Shown one piece after another: positions 7,922 through 15,114 of a DNA stretch of 34,617 nucleotides (positions within the stretch are counted from its first letter, which is position 1; each line of letters starts with the position of its first letter). A program made the translations under genes and the position numbers. Below the pieces are notes generated by a model that saw only the letters and a list, made by a program, of their open reading frames with translations, made no database searches and had not been told where the DNA came from. The stretch is from Planctomycetota bacterium (GTDB taxonomy: Bacteria > Planctomycetota > MHYJ01 > JACPRB01). The DNA is taken from the NCBI GenBank assembly GCA_035574235.1, contig DATLZA010000008.1:1-34617 (forward strand), in the 5' to 3' direction.

Positions 7922-10671
7922 TCGTCACGCTCCCGGGCGAGGAACTCCGCCGCCGCAACGAGACGGACCAACTGGGCGCTCGGCCAAAAGTATTCCTCCG
8001 GATAGCCCGACGGGTGCCGGGGCTCCTTGAAGCGTTTCAGGACCGCCTCGAGCGCCGCGGAAACTTCCTGCGCGATCCGCTCCTTCTCTTGGCAAAGGAT
8101 CTTTCCCTGCGCCTCCTCGGAGGCGCCCCCCGCCATGTAAAGATGCCTCCGCAGAAGCCACAGGATCTGCTCCTGGCGGGCCTCCGGCTCTCTTTCGAGA
8201 AGGGGAAGCGACTCCTCCAGGTGGCCCACAAACTTCCGTGAAAGGAAGAACCGGGCGCCGGGAAGCTCCTGGCTGGGTCTTCCACGGAAGACGCCGGCCA
8301 CGAGGTCCATGACGTCGAGCGCCGCCCAGTGGAAGCAGAGAACCTCCCGATCCCCCGAACGCTTCAGGACCGCCAGGCCCACCGCGTTCTTCTCCGGGGC
8401 GGACTTGGCGAGCTCCTCGCACTCCCGCGCCGCCTCGAGGGCCAGGCGCATCGGGCTCTTCGCATGCGCCACGGCGATTCCGGCGCTCAGGGTCGCCTGG
8501 GGGCCCAGAAGCCGGTAAAGCTCATGGCGGCCTCTCTCGAAGCGCGCGAAGCCGTTCCGCATACGTGCCCCTGGGATTCCGATCTCGCGATCCCCTTCTT
8601 CACGCTCTCCGGCGAACGCATAGCGGATCATGCGCGCGATCCTCGGAAGGGGCTCCAGCGGAAGAAGCGCCAGCACATCGTCTCCGCCGGCATAGACCAG
8701 CGCCCCCGGCCCTGCCTTTTCGACGACGTGGGGGATCACATGGCGGGCGAAGTCCCGAAGCGCACGGCTGAGAGCCGCCTGGTACGCGGGGGCGTACGGA
8801 CGCTTCACGTCTCCGAACGGCAGGTGGCCCATCACCTTCTGGTGAACCACCTCATCGTAGGAGGGGCAGCGTTCCCCCGAGAGCCACTTGCCCATTCCGT
8901 CGCCGTCGGCGACCAGAACCGCGTAATAGCGGCGCGGTTCGACAGGAAGGTGAAGCTCCTGCAGAGCCCCCCGCAGCTCGCGCAAGGCCTCTACAAGGTC
9001 CCTGCTTCCCTCCTGGCCGTCCGCCGACACGGCATCGAGATACAGCCAGCGGGCGTCCGCGTAAGCCAGATCCTCTAGGATTTGCCAGGAACGCAGCTTC
9101 TCGTGCGTATGGTCGGGGATCCAGTATCGCTCCTTATCTTTGTCCACCTGCGACACGGCGGACCGCACCTTTTCCAGCGCGCTCCGCAGCCTGTCCGTGC
9201 CGGCCGCACGGCTTTCGAGGGTTTCCGCCAGACGCTCGAACCAGGGCGCCGCCGCCAGCGTGGAGGTGGAAGGGAATCCCTGACCGTGTACCCGGCGGTC
9301 GCGGCCGAGCCGACGTTTGACCGTACACACCCCGCACAGCCGATCGACCCGATCCTCGTCCCTTGGATCTTCCCAGACCGCCGAACGCAGGCCGCAGAGA
9401 TGGCAACGGTGCCTCCCTTCCTCCTCCTCCACCGCCCGCACCCTAGAGGCCTTGACCGAATCGAGCGAGAGACGCGCCAGGTCTACGAGGCTTCCGTACG
9501 CCGCCCCCGAATTCAGGAACCGAAAAGCCGCCGATTCCTCCTTGATCTGCTTCAGAAAGGCCGACTCCTTACGCGTCCAGTTCTGAACTTTCCGCCACCA
9601 GGACAGAAGCTCCTCTTTGCCCTTTCCCTCCTTGTCCGTGAAAAGACGCTTCCAGGGGACGGCGCTCCAGTACGTCTCGATCGCCGACAGGAGCTGAGCC
9701 CTGCCCTGCTCCTTGAGTTCCGCGGCGTACTTTTTCGCTTCTCCTTCGAGAAACTCCTTGACGCCCCCTTCCGCCGCCGCCGCGAGCTTCTCCACCTTCT
9801 CGAGAGGGACGACCGCCAGGAACTGGTTCGGCAGCGAAGGAATCCGAAACGCTTCGTCCTCCGGTTCGCAGTCCTTCACTCCCTCTTTCGCGAGCCAGCG
9901 GTCCACTTGCGGGTGTCCCCACACGTCGGGGAAGATGACGGCGTCCGGACCCAGCTCGGAGGCCACCGCCAGGAGCGCCCGGGCCAGGAGCTCGGACAGG
10001 AAAACCGATCCCGCCCAGAGGTCCGCGCTTTTCCGGGCCGCCGCGATCAACGACTGCACGGGTCCCAGAGCGAAGAAAAAGAGGGCAGGATCGTCCCCTG
10101 CGCCCACCAGCGCCGAGGTCAGGCGGGCATGCTCCCAGATCGAGTGATCCGGAATGCGGCTGTCCGCGGGAAGGAGGCTCCAGAGAAGTCCCAGTTCTTC
10201 CTTCCGCCCCCCCGAGTGAAACCGCCCGTCCATGAGGTACCGAGGCAGGAGGCGCCAGAGCGCGAGATAGCGCATCCAAAGGTTCGAATACTCCTTCTCG
10301 ATATGTCCGACGGCTTCCCGTACGGAGGCGGACACCGTTTCCCAGTCGGTGGAAATGAGCGTGTCCTTCCGGCAATCGTGCGGAGCCAGGTCATACGTGC
10401 GGCCGGACAAGGGATGGGTGAGCTGGGGATTCTCGCGCCAGCCGACCGCGTACTTCTTGCGATCTTCAAGAGGAAACCGGTCCGCGCCGGCGGCCATGCG
10501 GTCCGCCTGCCGGACCGCCTCGGGAATTTGGGGCTCGAGGCCCGCGGCCGTCAGGAGCTCTTTCGCCACGTCTTCATGCGGCGCCGCAAACAGGATCCCT
10601 GCCTTTTCCGGAGGATCGTGCAGAAGCGCCGCGATTTTGAGCCGGAGAATACGCTCGTCGGTTATGGCCAT
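7918..10671 (-). CDS. cmr2: Cas10 / Cmr2, signature subunit with HD domain and GGDD cyclase palm
   Basis: This is the large subunit of the type III-B complex (917 residues). The N-terminal HD-like domain shows LHDPPEKA (H18, D19), a second His at 32 (PHED), and DHSIWEHARLTSAL (H175, H181). A zinc knuckle follows at C423-x2-C426 ... C446-x2-C449. The first palm has VADGDGMGKWL (588-597), and the second palm has VYAGGDDVLALL with GGDD at 662-665. Once target RNA binds, such proteins make cyclic oligoadenylate from ATP at GGDD, and the HD domain cuts single-stranded DNA. Both sites keep their key residues. The two CARF effectors further down the operon fit the cyclase function. GGAGG lies 9 bases before the ATG. 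The gene overlaps cmr1 by 10 bases and cmr3 by ATGA. Confidence 0.96.
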   Translation of the reverse strand: MAITDERILRLKIAALLHDPPEKAGILFAAPHEDVAKELLTAAGLEPQIPEAVRQADRMAAGADRFPLEDRKKYAVGWRENPQLTHPLSGRTYDLAPHDCRKDTLISTDWETVSASVREAVGHIEKEYSNLWMRYLALWRLLPRYLMDGRFHSGGRKEELGLLWSLLPADSRIPDHSIWEHARLTSALVGAGDDPALFFFALGPVQSLIAAARKSADLWAGSVFLSELLARALLAVASELGPDAVIFPDVWGHPQVDRWLAKEGVKDCEPEDEAFRIPSLPNQFLAVVPLEKVEKLAAAAEGGVKEFLEGEAKKYAAELKEQGRAQLLSAIETYWSAVPWKRLFTDKEGKGKEELLSWWRKVQNWTRKESAFLKQIKEESAAFRFLNSGAAYGSLVDLARLSLDSVKASRVRAVEEEEGRHRCHLCGLRSAVWEDPRDEDRVDRLCGVCTVKRRLGRDRRVHGQGFPSTSTLAAAPWFERLAETLESRAAGTDRLRSALEKVRSAVSQVDKDKERYWIPDHTHEKLRSWQILEDLAYADARWLYLDAVSADGQEGSRDLVEALRELRGALQELHLPVEPRRYYAVLVADGDGMGKWLSGERCPSYDEVVHQKVMGHLPFGDVKRPYAPAYQAALSRALRDFARHVIPHVVEKAGPGALVYAGGDDVLALLPLEPLPRIARMIRYAFAGEREEGDREIGIPGARMRNGFARFERGRHELYRLLGPQATLSAGIAVAHAKSPMRLALEAARECEELAKSAPEKNAVGLAVLKRSGDREVLCFHWAALDVMDLVAGVFRGRPSQELPGARFFLSRKFVGHLEESLPLLEREPEARQEQILWLLRRHLYMAGGASEEAQGKILCQEKERIAQEVSAALEAVLKRFKEPRHPSGYPEEYFWPSAQLVRLVAAAEFLARERDE

Positions 10672-11630
10672 GCGACTACGCCTCCGAAGTTCCTGGCGAA
10701 GCGATCGACTTCATTCCAGTTGCGCAGATCCATGGGAATCACCGATGGGAATGGGCTTTTGAGGACCGTGAGCACTTCCAGGACTCCCCTGTCTCCCCGC
10801 AGGATCCGAAAATGAGCAGGGCTGGCCCAGCGCACGTCCCTCCCGCCGATGGTGGGATGTCCCGCGCGGGGTTTGAGATACGGAAGCCCCCAACTTGGCG
10901 ATTTATAGCCCCTGAGGGCGATCATGATGTCCCTCCGTGCATTCTCCGCATCGGCGGCACTGCCTCGGCGCACCCGGATCGATGCGCACGCGTGGGGAGC
11001 CGGGCAGAGCATCGGAAACGGCGCTTCCCCGGAATGAGCAGGCTGGCCCATGTTGCGCTGGAGATGTTGGATGGTGCCTCTGATCCACTGGGCGAGTCGC
11101 TCCGGGTCCTGAGGGAGCGGGTTGCGGTACCGTTCCTCGAGGTCCTCCGGGGCTTCCAGCACCTGCACGTCGAAGGATCCCGCTCCCCGACGCGAGCGCT
11201 GTCCCAGCCCGCCCAGCACCGTGGCTAGGCGCAGAATGCAGATGGCTTCTCGGAGACTCTCGCGGGAGCCGTCTATTCGAACACGGTACGTCCGATTCGG
11301 AGAAAGCGCCGTCGAGGGTGACTTCCGCTCCGGACTGTGAGGAAGCAACGGATGTTGCCGTGTTTCCTCAGGCGTGACGCCGTCGACCCGAAGCCGAACG
11401 CGCGAGGCCCACTCGGTTTTTCCCCAGAGTTCGCTTTCCTTCCTGAAAAGCTCCTTCGGGTTGCCGAAAAAAGGACCGTAGACCGCCCGCGTCCAGAACC
11501 GGAGCACGCCGCGGAGCGAGGGAATGCGGAACTCCGCTTCCCCGCGGGGTTCCCGCTCCGCTTTCCCGGGGGGTTCCCGGTGAATGAACGCGGGGGTGAC
11601 CGTCTTGAATTCAATCGTTGCTTTTCCCAT
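10662..11630 (-). CDS. cmr1: Cmr1 (Cas7-like subunit)
   Basis: Cmr1 sits at the 3' end of the crRNA in the Cmr complex. The 322 residues open with IEFKTVTPAFIHR and the family motif FRIPSLRGVLRFWTRAVYG, in which S-x-R-G-x-L-R-F-W is diagnostic. The glycine/arginine loop LGGLGQRSRRGAGSFDV is the second family mark. Length fits a single-domain-pair Cmr1. The start at 11630 lies 20 bases inside the end of cas6, with GAGGG upstream, and the stop overlaps cas10 by 10 bases. No catalytic residues are expected. Confidence 0.92.
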   Translation of the reverse strand: MGKATIEFKTVTPAFIHREPPGKAEREPRGEAEFRIPSLRGVLRFWTRAVYGPFFGNPKELFRKESELWGKTEWASRVRLRVDGVTPEETRQHPLLPHSPERKSPSTALSPNRTYRVRIDGSRESLREAICILRLATVLGGLGQRSRRGAGSFDVQVLEAPEDLEERYRNPLPQDPERLAQWIRGTIQHLQRNMGQPAHSGEAPFPMLCPAPHACASIRVRRGSAADAENARRDIMIALRGYKSPSWGLPYLKPRAGHPTIGGRDVRWASPAHFRILRGDRGVLEVLTVLKSPFPSVIPMDLRNWNEVDRFARNFGGVVAWP

Positions 11631-12579
11631 CGACCGCCCTCAGCTCATATCGCCCAAGGCCGAACGAAGCGTTCTTGCCCAGATGAAGCCACTGGCCCGC
11701 CACCAACCAGGGGCGCCAGGCCGAAAGCGCCCCCCGCAGTCGGAGGGTCCCGATCACTCCTCCGAGGGACATGCGCGTCTTCTGCCGCCCGGAATAGCGC
11801 GGCGCTTCCTGCCAGCGCCGGTCCTCCCAGCGGTACTCCAGCGTTTCCGCTTCCCGCGCCAGGTGCCGCGCCGGCTCCTCCACGGAGCCTCCTCCGTAGA
11901 AGGCCGTCATCGCCCCCACCCGCCGCAGAAGGGCGCGCAGCACCGCCGGCCCGTCCGGCTCCTGCTGAAGCCGCCCTCCCGACGTGATCCGCGCCGGCGT
12001 CCGGAACACCAGCCGCGCCTCGCCGTCGAACTTGGGAACCCGGCGCTCCAGCTCCGAAAGCGGCAGCGGCCGCGCCCGCTCGGGAAGTCGCTCGGGCCGA
12101 AGGACGATCCGCCCCGCCCCCTGCTCTTCCTCCACCCTCTCGATGGCCACCGGCACCCGCTCCCGACCGAACCCCGTCCGTCCGCCCCGCTCCAGCGCCG
12201 CCACGACGTGCCCCGCCATCCGCGCCGCCCAACCGATCAGCGTCACCCCGACCGTCCAGAAGTCCCCCGAACGAAGCTCAGTCCCTGCACTCTCCCAGCG
12301 CAGGACATAGGGCGGCGGAATCGTCCGCTCCCCCTCCAGAACCCCGATCCCCTGAGGCCGCACCGGCTCCAGGACGCACGGATAGGCGCATCCGGCGCGC
12401 AGGACGCAGCGCAGGCAATCCCGGTGTTCCGCCACGCAGACAAGCTCCTTCAGAGCCCGCCCCAGAACGCCGCGGATCATCGAGCCCGGAAACTCGGGGA
12501 TCCGGAAATCCCCTTCGAGCCGAAATACGATGCGCAGCGGCAGAACTTCGATCGGAGGCCACGAGACTCCGAAATCCAT
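11611..12579 (-). CDS. cas6: Cas6-type pre-crRNA endoribonuclease (PF10040 group)
   Basis: This RAMP protein cuts the CRISPR transcript within its repeats to give crRNAs. The N-terminal ferredoxin-like half has PLRIVFRLEGDFRIPEFPGSMIRGVLGRALKEL, followed by a cysteine cluster (HRDCLRCVLRAGCAYPCV) common in this subgroup. The C-terminal half ends in the glycine-rich RNA-binding loop GKNASFGLGRYEL. I start the gene at the ATG at 12579 (322 residues), where the first recognisable strand follows closely and GGGAGG lies about 10 bases upstream. A start at 12687 would add sequence without family features and would sit inside the predicted promoter. It is the first gene of the leftward operon and overlaps cmr1 by 20 bases. 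The catalytic histidine cannot be assigned with certainty. Confidence 0.88.
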   Translation of the reverse strand: MDFGVSWPPIEVLPLRIVFRLEGDFRIPEFPGSMIRGVLGRALKELVCVAEHRDCLRCVLRAGCAYPCVLEPVRPQGIGVLEGERTIPPPYVLRWESAGTELRSGDFWTVGVTLIGWAARMAGHVVAALERGGRTGFGRERVPVAIERVEEEQGAGRIVLRPERLPERARPLPLSELERRVPKFDGEARLVFRTPARITSGGRLQQEPDGPAVLRALLRRVGAMTAFYGGGSVEEPARHLAREAETLEYRWEDRRWQEAPRYSGRQKTRMSLGGVIGTLRLRGALSAWRPWLVAGQWLHLGKNASFGLGRYELRAVDGKSND

Positions 12580-12659
12580 GACCGGACACCCTCCCGTCCG
12601 CCGTCCTTCCCGGACGACCGTCCCACACCCCCATGGCCTATGTGCCAAGGGGCGAAACT

Positions 12660-12687
12660 TTTTTAACACACGACGGCGCGTTGTCAA
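12660..12687 (-). promoter_or_regulatory. Sigma70-type promoter of the CRISPR operon
   Basis: On the minus strand a perfect -35 TTGACA (12682-12687) is followed by 16 bases and TAAAAA (12660-12665). TGT directly precedes the -10, giving an extended -10. The start of transcription would fall near 12653, about 74 bases before the cas6 ATG. It lies in the 216-base space between the sigma54-type regulator and cas6, so the operon can be expressed without the regulator. This is a pattern-only prediction. Confidence 0.6.
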
Positions 12688-12767
12688 GCCGATGCACGAC
12701 TTCTTCTCGGGGTAGACCCGCGCGTCTCACGCCGACGGGGCACGCCTCCACGCTCCGGGAACCGGCG

Positions 12768-12780
12768 CCGGAAGTTCCGG
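12768..12780. repeat. Short perfect dyad after the regulator gene
   Basis: CCGGAAGTTCCGG is a 6-base inverted repeat around one base, starting a short way past the regulator's stop codon on the minus strand. It overlaps CCGGCGCCGG. No T-run follows, so it is not a standard intrinsic terminator. It may be a weak transcription-end hairpin or a protein site in front of the CRISPR operon. Confidence 0.35.
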
Positions 12781-12795
12781 TGGAAGGCCCGCGGC

Positions 12796-14550
12796 TCAGG
12801 GCGCCGGGCGTCGGCGCGCGCGGAAGAGATCGGAGTCGAGCGACTTCACCCCGAAGTGCTCTCGGAACCAATTCTCCCGGAAGTCCGGGTCCGACCGCCT
12901 CGGGCCCGCCTCCACCTCGTACTGAGCCCTGGCCAGAAGAATGAACCTCTCGAGATCCTTCGGAGGAAGATCCGCCTTCACCCGATCATAGGTCGTGCGA
13001 CGGTGCAGAACCTCCCGCAGTTTCAACCGAGCCCGCTCCCACTCGTCCTCCGCGCCGTTCGCGCGATCCCGCGCTTCGTCCACGAGGCGCGCCAGTTCCG
13101 TTTCCGACCATTTTCCAGAGCGGACGCCGTCGACGACCCAGCGAAGAAGGACGTTCCTCAGCTGGCGGACGTTTCCAGGCCAGCAACAGTCCTCCAGGAG
13201 CCGCACCTCCGTCTCCCTGAAGGGGCGGAAGGGGACGCCCTCCTCCGCGCAGATTTCCCGCAGCAGGTCCTCCGCCAGCAGGGGCAGATCCTCCCGACGC
13301 TCGCCGAGGGAAGGAAGCCGGATCGTCAGAGAGGCGATCCGATAATAGAGGTCCTCTCGAAACCGCTTCTCGCGCACCTCCGTCCACAAGTCCCGGTTGG
13401 TCCCCACGATGAAACGGGCCTTCGTATTCCTCGTTTTGCTTTCCCCGAGGCGGGAGTATTCCTTCCGTTCGACCAGGGTCAACAAGGCCGCCTGGGCGGT
13501 CGGGCTGAGGCTGTCGATCTCGTCGATGAAGAGCGTCCCTTCCCGGGCCGCTTCGACGGCGCCGGCCCGAGACCGTTCGGCCCCCGTGTAGGCACCCTCT
13601 TCCGCCCCGAAAAGCTCCGAGTGCAACAAATGATCCGGCTTGGCGGCGCACTGATAGATCACGAAAGGTTTGGCCTTTCTCGGTCCGTTTTCATGAATCG
13701 CCTGAGCCAGAACCCCCTTGCCCGTCCCGGTGGGTCCCTCGAGGAGCACGCAATGACCCACCGTCGCGTAGCCCCGGGCCCGCTCCACCGCCTCCTTCAT
13801 CTTCGGATTCCGGGTGCGGATCCTCCCGAACGTCACGAGGTCCTTCTCATCCCGCGGGGGGCGATACAGCCGCTCCGTCTCGAGCGCGGCGAGGTTGGGG
13901 ACATGGACGCGCAGCTCGCGGAGAAACTCGGACGCTTCCTCGGCACTCGAGATCCTCGTCCCGATCGCGTCCCGCATCCTCCGCGTAACCCCGGAGAAAT
14001 CCATCAGCGGAAGCTCGACCAGGACGTACCGGCTCAGTTCAAAGTGGAGCGCCGGCGAGCGCTGCTCCTCGTCCGTGAGGCCCGTCGGGAGAACGTGGAC
14101 CACGCGCCGCACCCCGAAAAGCTGGCCCGCGATCGCCGCCACCGCGCTTTCCGTCTTGCGCCCGCCGGCCAGGCACACCTCCACCTCCAGGCCGGCGTCG
14201 CCGGCCTGGACGATGCGGAAGGCGAGCTCGCCGAGGAGCGCCTCGTGGGCTCCTGGATGGTCAAAGTCGTTGAATGGAAAAACGCCGCATCGAACGTCCA
14301 CGGGCCCGGCAGGGTCCGCCTTTATGCCTGGAACTCGACAGGGATAGCGCGTCTGAAGAATTTCCATATCCCCCGAACGTCGGCCGCCCTCGAATTCGTC
14401 GAGAATCCGTCTTCGGGACTCCGTAACGCGGGGACTCGACGTGCAAAGAAGGATCACCTCCCGAATCGCCCGCCGCTCTTCGAAAAAATACTTGTCGAGC
14501 GCCTCGGTTACGACCGCAGGAGTGACCCCGACCGTGCAGATCAGACGCAT
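12796..14550 (-). CDS. CARF-sigma54 AAA+ transcription activator (RtcR-like architecture)
   Basis: This 584-residue protein joins a nucleotide-sensing CARF domain to a sigma54 activator. Residues 1-195 are CARF of the NE0113 kind: ICTVGVTPAVVTEAL at 4-18 and CLAGGRKTESAVAAIAG at 126-142. The AAA+ part has Walker A GPTGTGKG (272-279), the sigma54-contact loop GAYTGA (319-324), Walker B GTLFIDEID (338-346), the arginine-finger segment RFREDLYYR (396-404) and WPGNVRQLRN (457-466). All are intact, so it should hydrolyse ATP and open sigma54 promoters. The last ~100 residues show no clear Fis-type helix-turn-helix. RtcR, the known protein of this layout, governs RNA repair, but no rtcA/rtcB is seen here. 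Instead it sits directly upstream of a Cmr operon and downstream of a sigma54 promoter. Sensing of cyclic oligoadenylate or RNA ends is inferred. Confidence 0.88.
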   Translation of the reverse strand: MRLICTVGVTPAVVTEALDKYFFEERRAIREVILLCTSSPRVTESRRRILDEFEGGRRSGDMEILQTRYPCRVPGIKADPAGPVDVRCGVFPFNDFDHPGAHEALLGELAFRIVQAGDAGLEVEVCLAGGRKTESAVAAIAGQLFGVRRVVHVLPTGLTDEEQRSPALHFELSRYVLVELPLMDFSGVTRRMRDAIGTRISSAEEASEFLRELRVHVPNLAALETERLYRPPRDEKDLVTFGRIRTRNPKMKEAVERARGYATVGHCVLLEGPTGTGKGVLAQAIHENGPRKAKPFVIYQCAAKPDHLLHSELFGAEEGAYTGAERSRAGAVEAAREGTLFIDEIDSLSPTAQAALLTLVERKEYSRLGESKTRNTKARFIVGTNRDLWTEVREKRFREDLYYRIASLTIRLPSLGERREDLPLLAEDLLREICAEEGVPFRPFRETEVRLLEDCCWPGNVRQLRNVLLRWVVDGVRSGKWSETELARLVDEARDRANGAEDEWERARLKLREVLHRRTTYDRVKADLPPKDLERFILLARAQYEVEAGPRRSDPDFRENWFREHFGVKSLDSDLFRARRRPAP

Positions 14551-14632
14551 GTCCAGCCTTCCCCGTCCTCGGAATCGAGCAAACCATCCGGTTCATGCCG
14601 TTAAGAATACCCTGAGATGGGAGACCGGGGGA

Positions 14633-14671
14633 ACCCGGGGCGCCCGATAGCACTTCGGATGCACCCCGGGT
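14633..14671 (-). other. Strong hairpin in the leader of the CARF-sigma54 gene
   Basis: An 11-pair stem (14633-14643 with 14661-14671, one G-U pair) carries a 2-base bulge (14659-14660), then a 4-pair inner stem (CCGA with TCGG) and a 7-base loop (14648-14654). It lies about 85-120 bases before the regulator's ATG, inside the transcript expected from the sigma54 promoter. On the minus strand its 3' arm could also pair with the adjacent CCCGG, so two folds compete. No U-run follows, so it is not a simple terminator. Confidence 0.5.
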
Positions 14672-14702
14672 CCTGGCGGGGGGGCGGCCTTGCGTCCGCC
14701 CA

Positions 14703-14716
14703 GGTCGGATCCGACC
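14703..14716. repeat. Perfect 14-base palindrome in the leader
   Basis: GGTCGGATCCGACC reads the same on both strands. It lies between the small ORF and the strong hairpin, about 155 bases before the regulator's start codon. It could be an operator or an RNA stem. No partner copy was noticed nearby. Confidence 0.4.
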
Positions 14717-14767
14717 GTCCCGGCCTTGGAGAGAGCGGGTTCAACCACGGCTCTGTTCTCCTCGTAC

Positions 14768-14842
14768 CTACCTCCGAAACCTCTGGAATACGCACACGCG
14801 GTGATTCCCAATGTTTCCGCAGACCCCACGACGCGTAGCCAT
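14768..14842 (-). CDS. Candidate 24-residue basic peptide behind the sigma54 promoter
   Basis: This short ORF begins 28 bases after the predicted sigma54 transcription start. A perfect AGGAGG (14851-14856) stands 8 bases before its ATG, one of the best ribosome sites in the window. The product has six arginines and two cysteines, starts MATRRGVCGNIG and ends QRFRR. I do not recognise it. It could be a leader peptide that couples translation to folding of the downstream RNA, a small regulatory or toxic peptide, or the remnant of a gene once controlled by the regulator. The strong ribosome site argues for translation, but the short length and lack of known relatives keep confidence low. Confidence 0.4.
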   Translation of the reverse strand: MATRRGVCGNIGNHRVCVFQRFRR

Positions 14843-14880
14843 CGCTGAATCCTCCTAACTTTCAAACCCGAAGCGGGATA

Positions 14881-14896
14881 TGCAAGCCCTGTGCCA
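14881..14896 (-). promoter_or_regulatory. Sigma54 (RpoN) -24/-12 promoter
   Basis: On the minus strand TGGCACAGGGCTTGCA matches the sigma54 consensus TGGCAC-N5-TTGCW in every defined position, and the invariant GG and GC are exactly 10 bases apart. The transcription start would be near 14869. Transcription runs through the 24-codon ORF and leader into the CARF-sigma54 gene, so the activator probably controls its own expression. A chance match this good, in the only intergenic gap before a sigma54 activator, is unlikely. Confidence 0.8.
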
Positions 14897-15114
14897 CGTG
14901 AGCGCCCTCCTCGGGGAGCGCACGTCGGAGGCCGAACGTGCAAGAAAACCTTGCCGCTCGTTGGAAAATCTTGCAGAGGTGGGCTCAAACCGACAGGGGG
15001 TCCGCGGATCGCTTCGGCTATGATCCGGAGCGTCGCTTCTCCCCACCCGATGATCGTGACACCCGCGCAGGTCCCGCGCCGCCTGACCCGCCCGCTGCCG
15101 GTGCGACGCTCTTC
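14897..15114. other. Gene-free stretch upstream of the sigma54 promoter
   Basis: About 220 bases between the sigma54 promoter and the end of the recombinase gene. It holds the candidate activator sites at 14920-14954. Beyond these I see no gene, CRISPR repeat or recognisable RNA. Confidence 0.5.
14920..14941. promoter_or_regulatory. Inverted repeat, candidate activator-binding site (UAS)
   Basis: GCACGTCGG (14920-14928) and CCGAACGTGC (14932-14941) form an inverted repeat with one extra base, 38-59 bases upstream of the sigma54 -12 element. CACGTG at 14895-14900 repeats its core. Activators of sigma54 bind such dyads upstream of the promoter, though usually further away. A second small inverted repeat, GCAAG-N5-CTTGC (14940-14954), adjoins it. 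Confidence 0.4.

Larger units (their letters stand above)
14551..14880 (-). other. Long untranslated leader region of the regulator gene
   Basis: About 330 bases without a recognisable protein family lie between the sigma54 promoter and the regulator's ATG. The region holds the 24-codon ORF, a 14-base palindrome and a strong bulged hairpin. Longer open frames exist on both strands but have no family resemblance and no ribosome sites. It may be a regulatory leader, an undescribed RNA, or the scar of a lost gene. Confidence 0.5.

Noticed and set aside
12638-12657. Second sigma54 site before cas6 (TTGGCACATAGGCCATG on the minus strand)
   Set aside because: The -24 half is good, but at the required spacing the -12 half reads CCAT in place of TTGC, so it should not work.
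12856-14604. 582-codon plus-strand ORF
   Set aside because: Antisense to the CARF-sigma54 gene, whose ATPase motifs are unmistakable.
14633-14671. Intrinsic terminator
   Set aside because: The hairpin is strong but neither side is followed by a run of T.
14730-14760. tRNA-like element (GGGTTCAACC resembles a T arm)
   Set aside because: The flanking bases do not pair as a T stem, and no acceptor or anticodon arm can be formed.
14551-15114. CRISPR array or retron-like RNA in the gap beside the regulator
   Set aside because: No regularly spaced direct repeats are present and there is no reverse transcriptase gene in the window.
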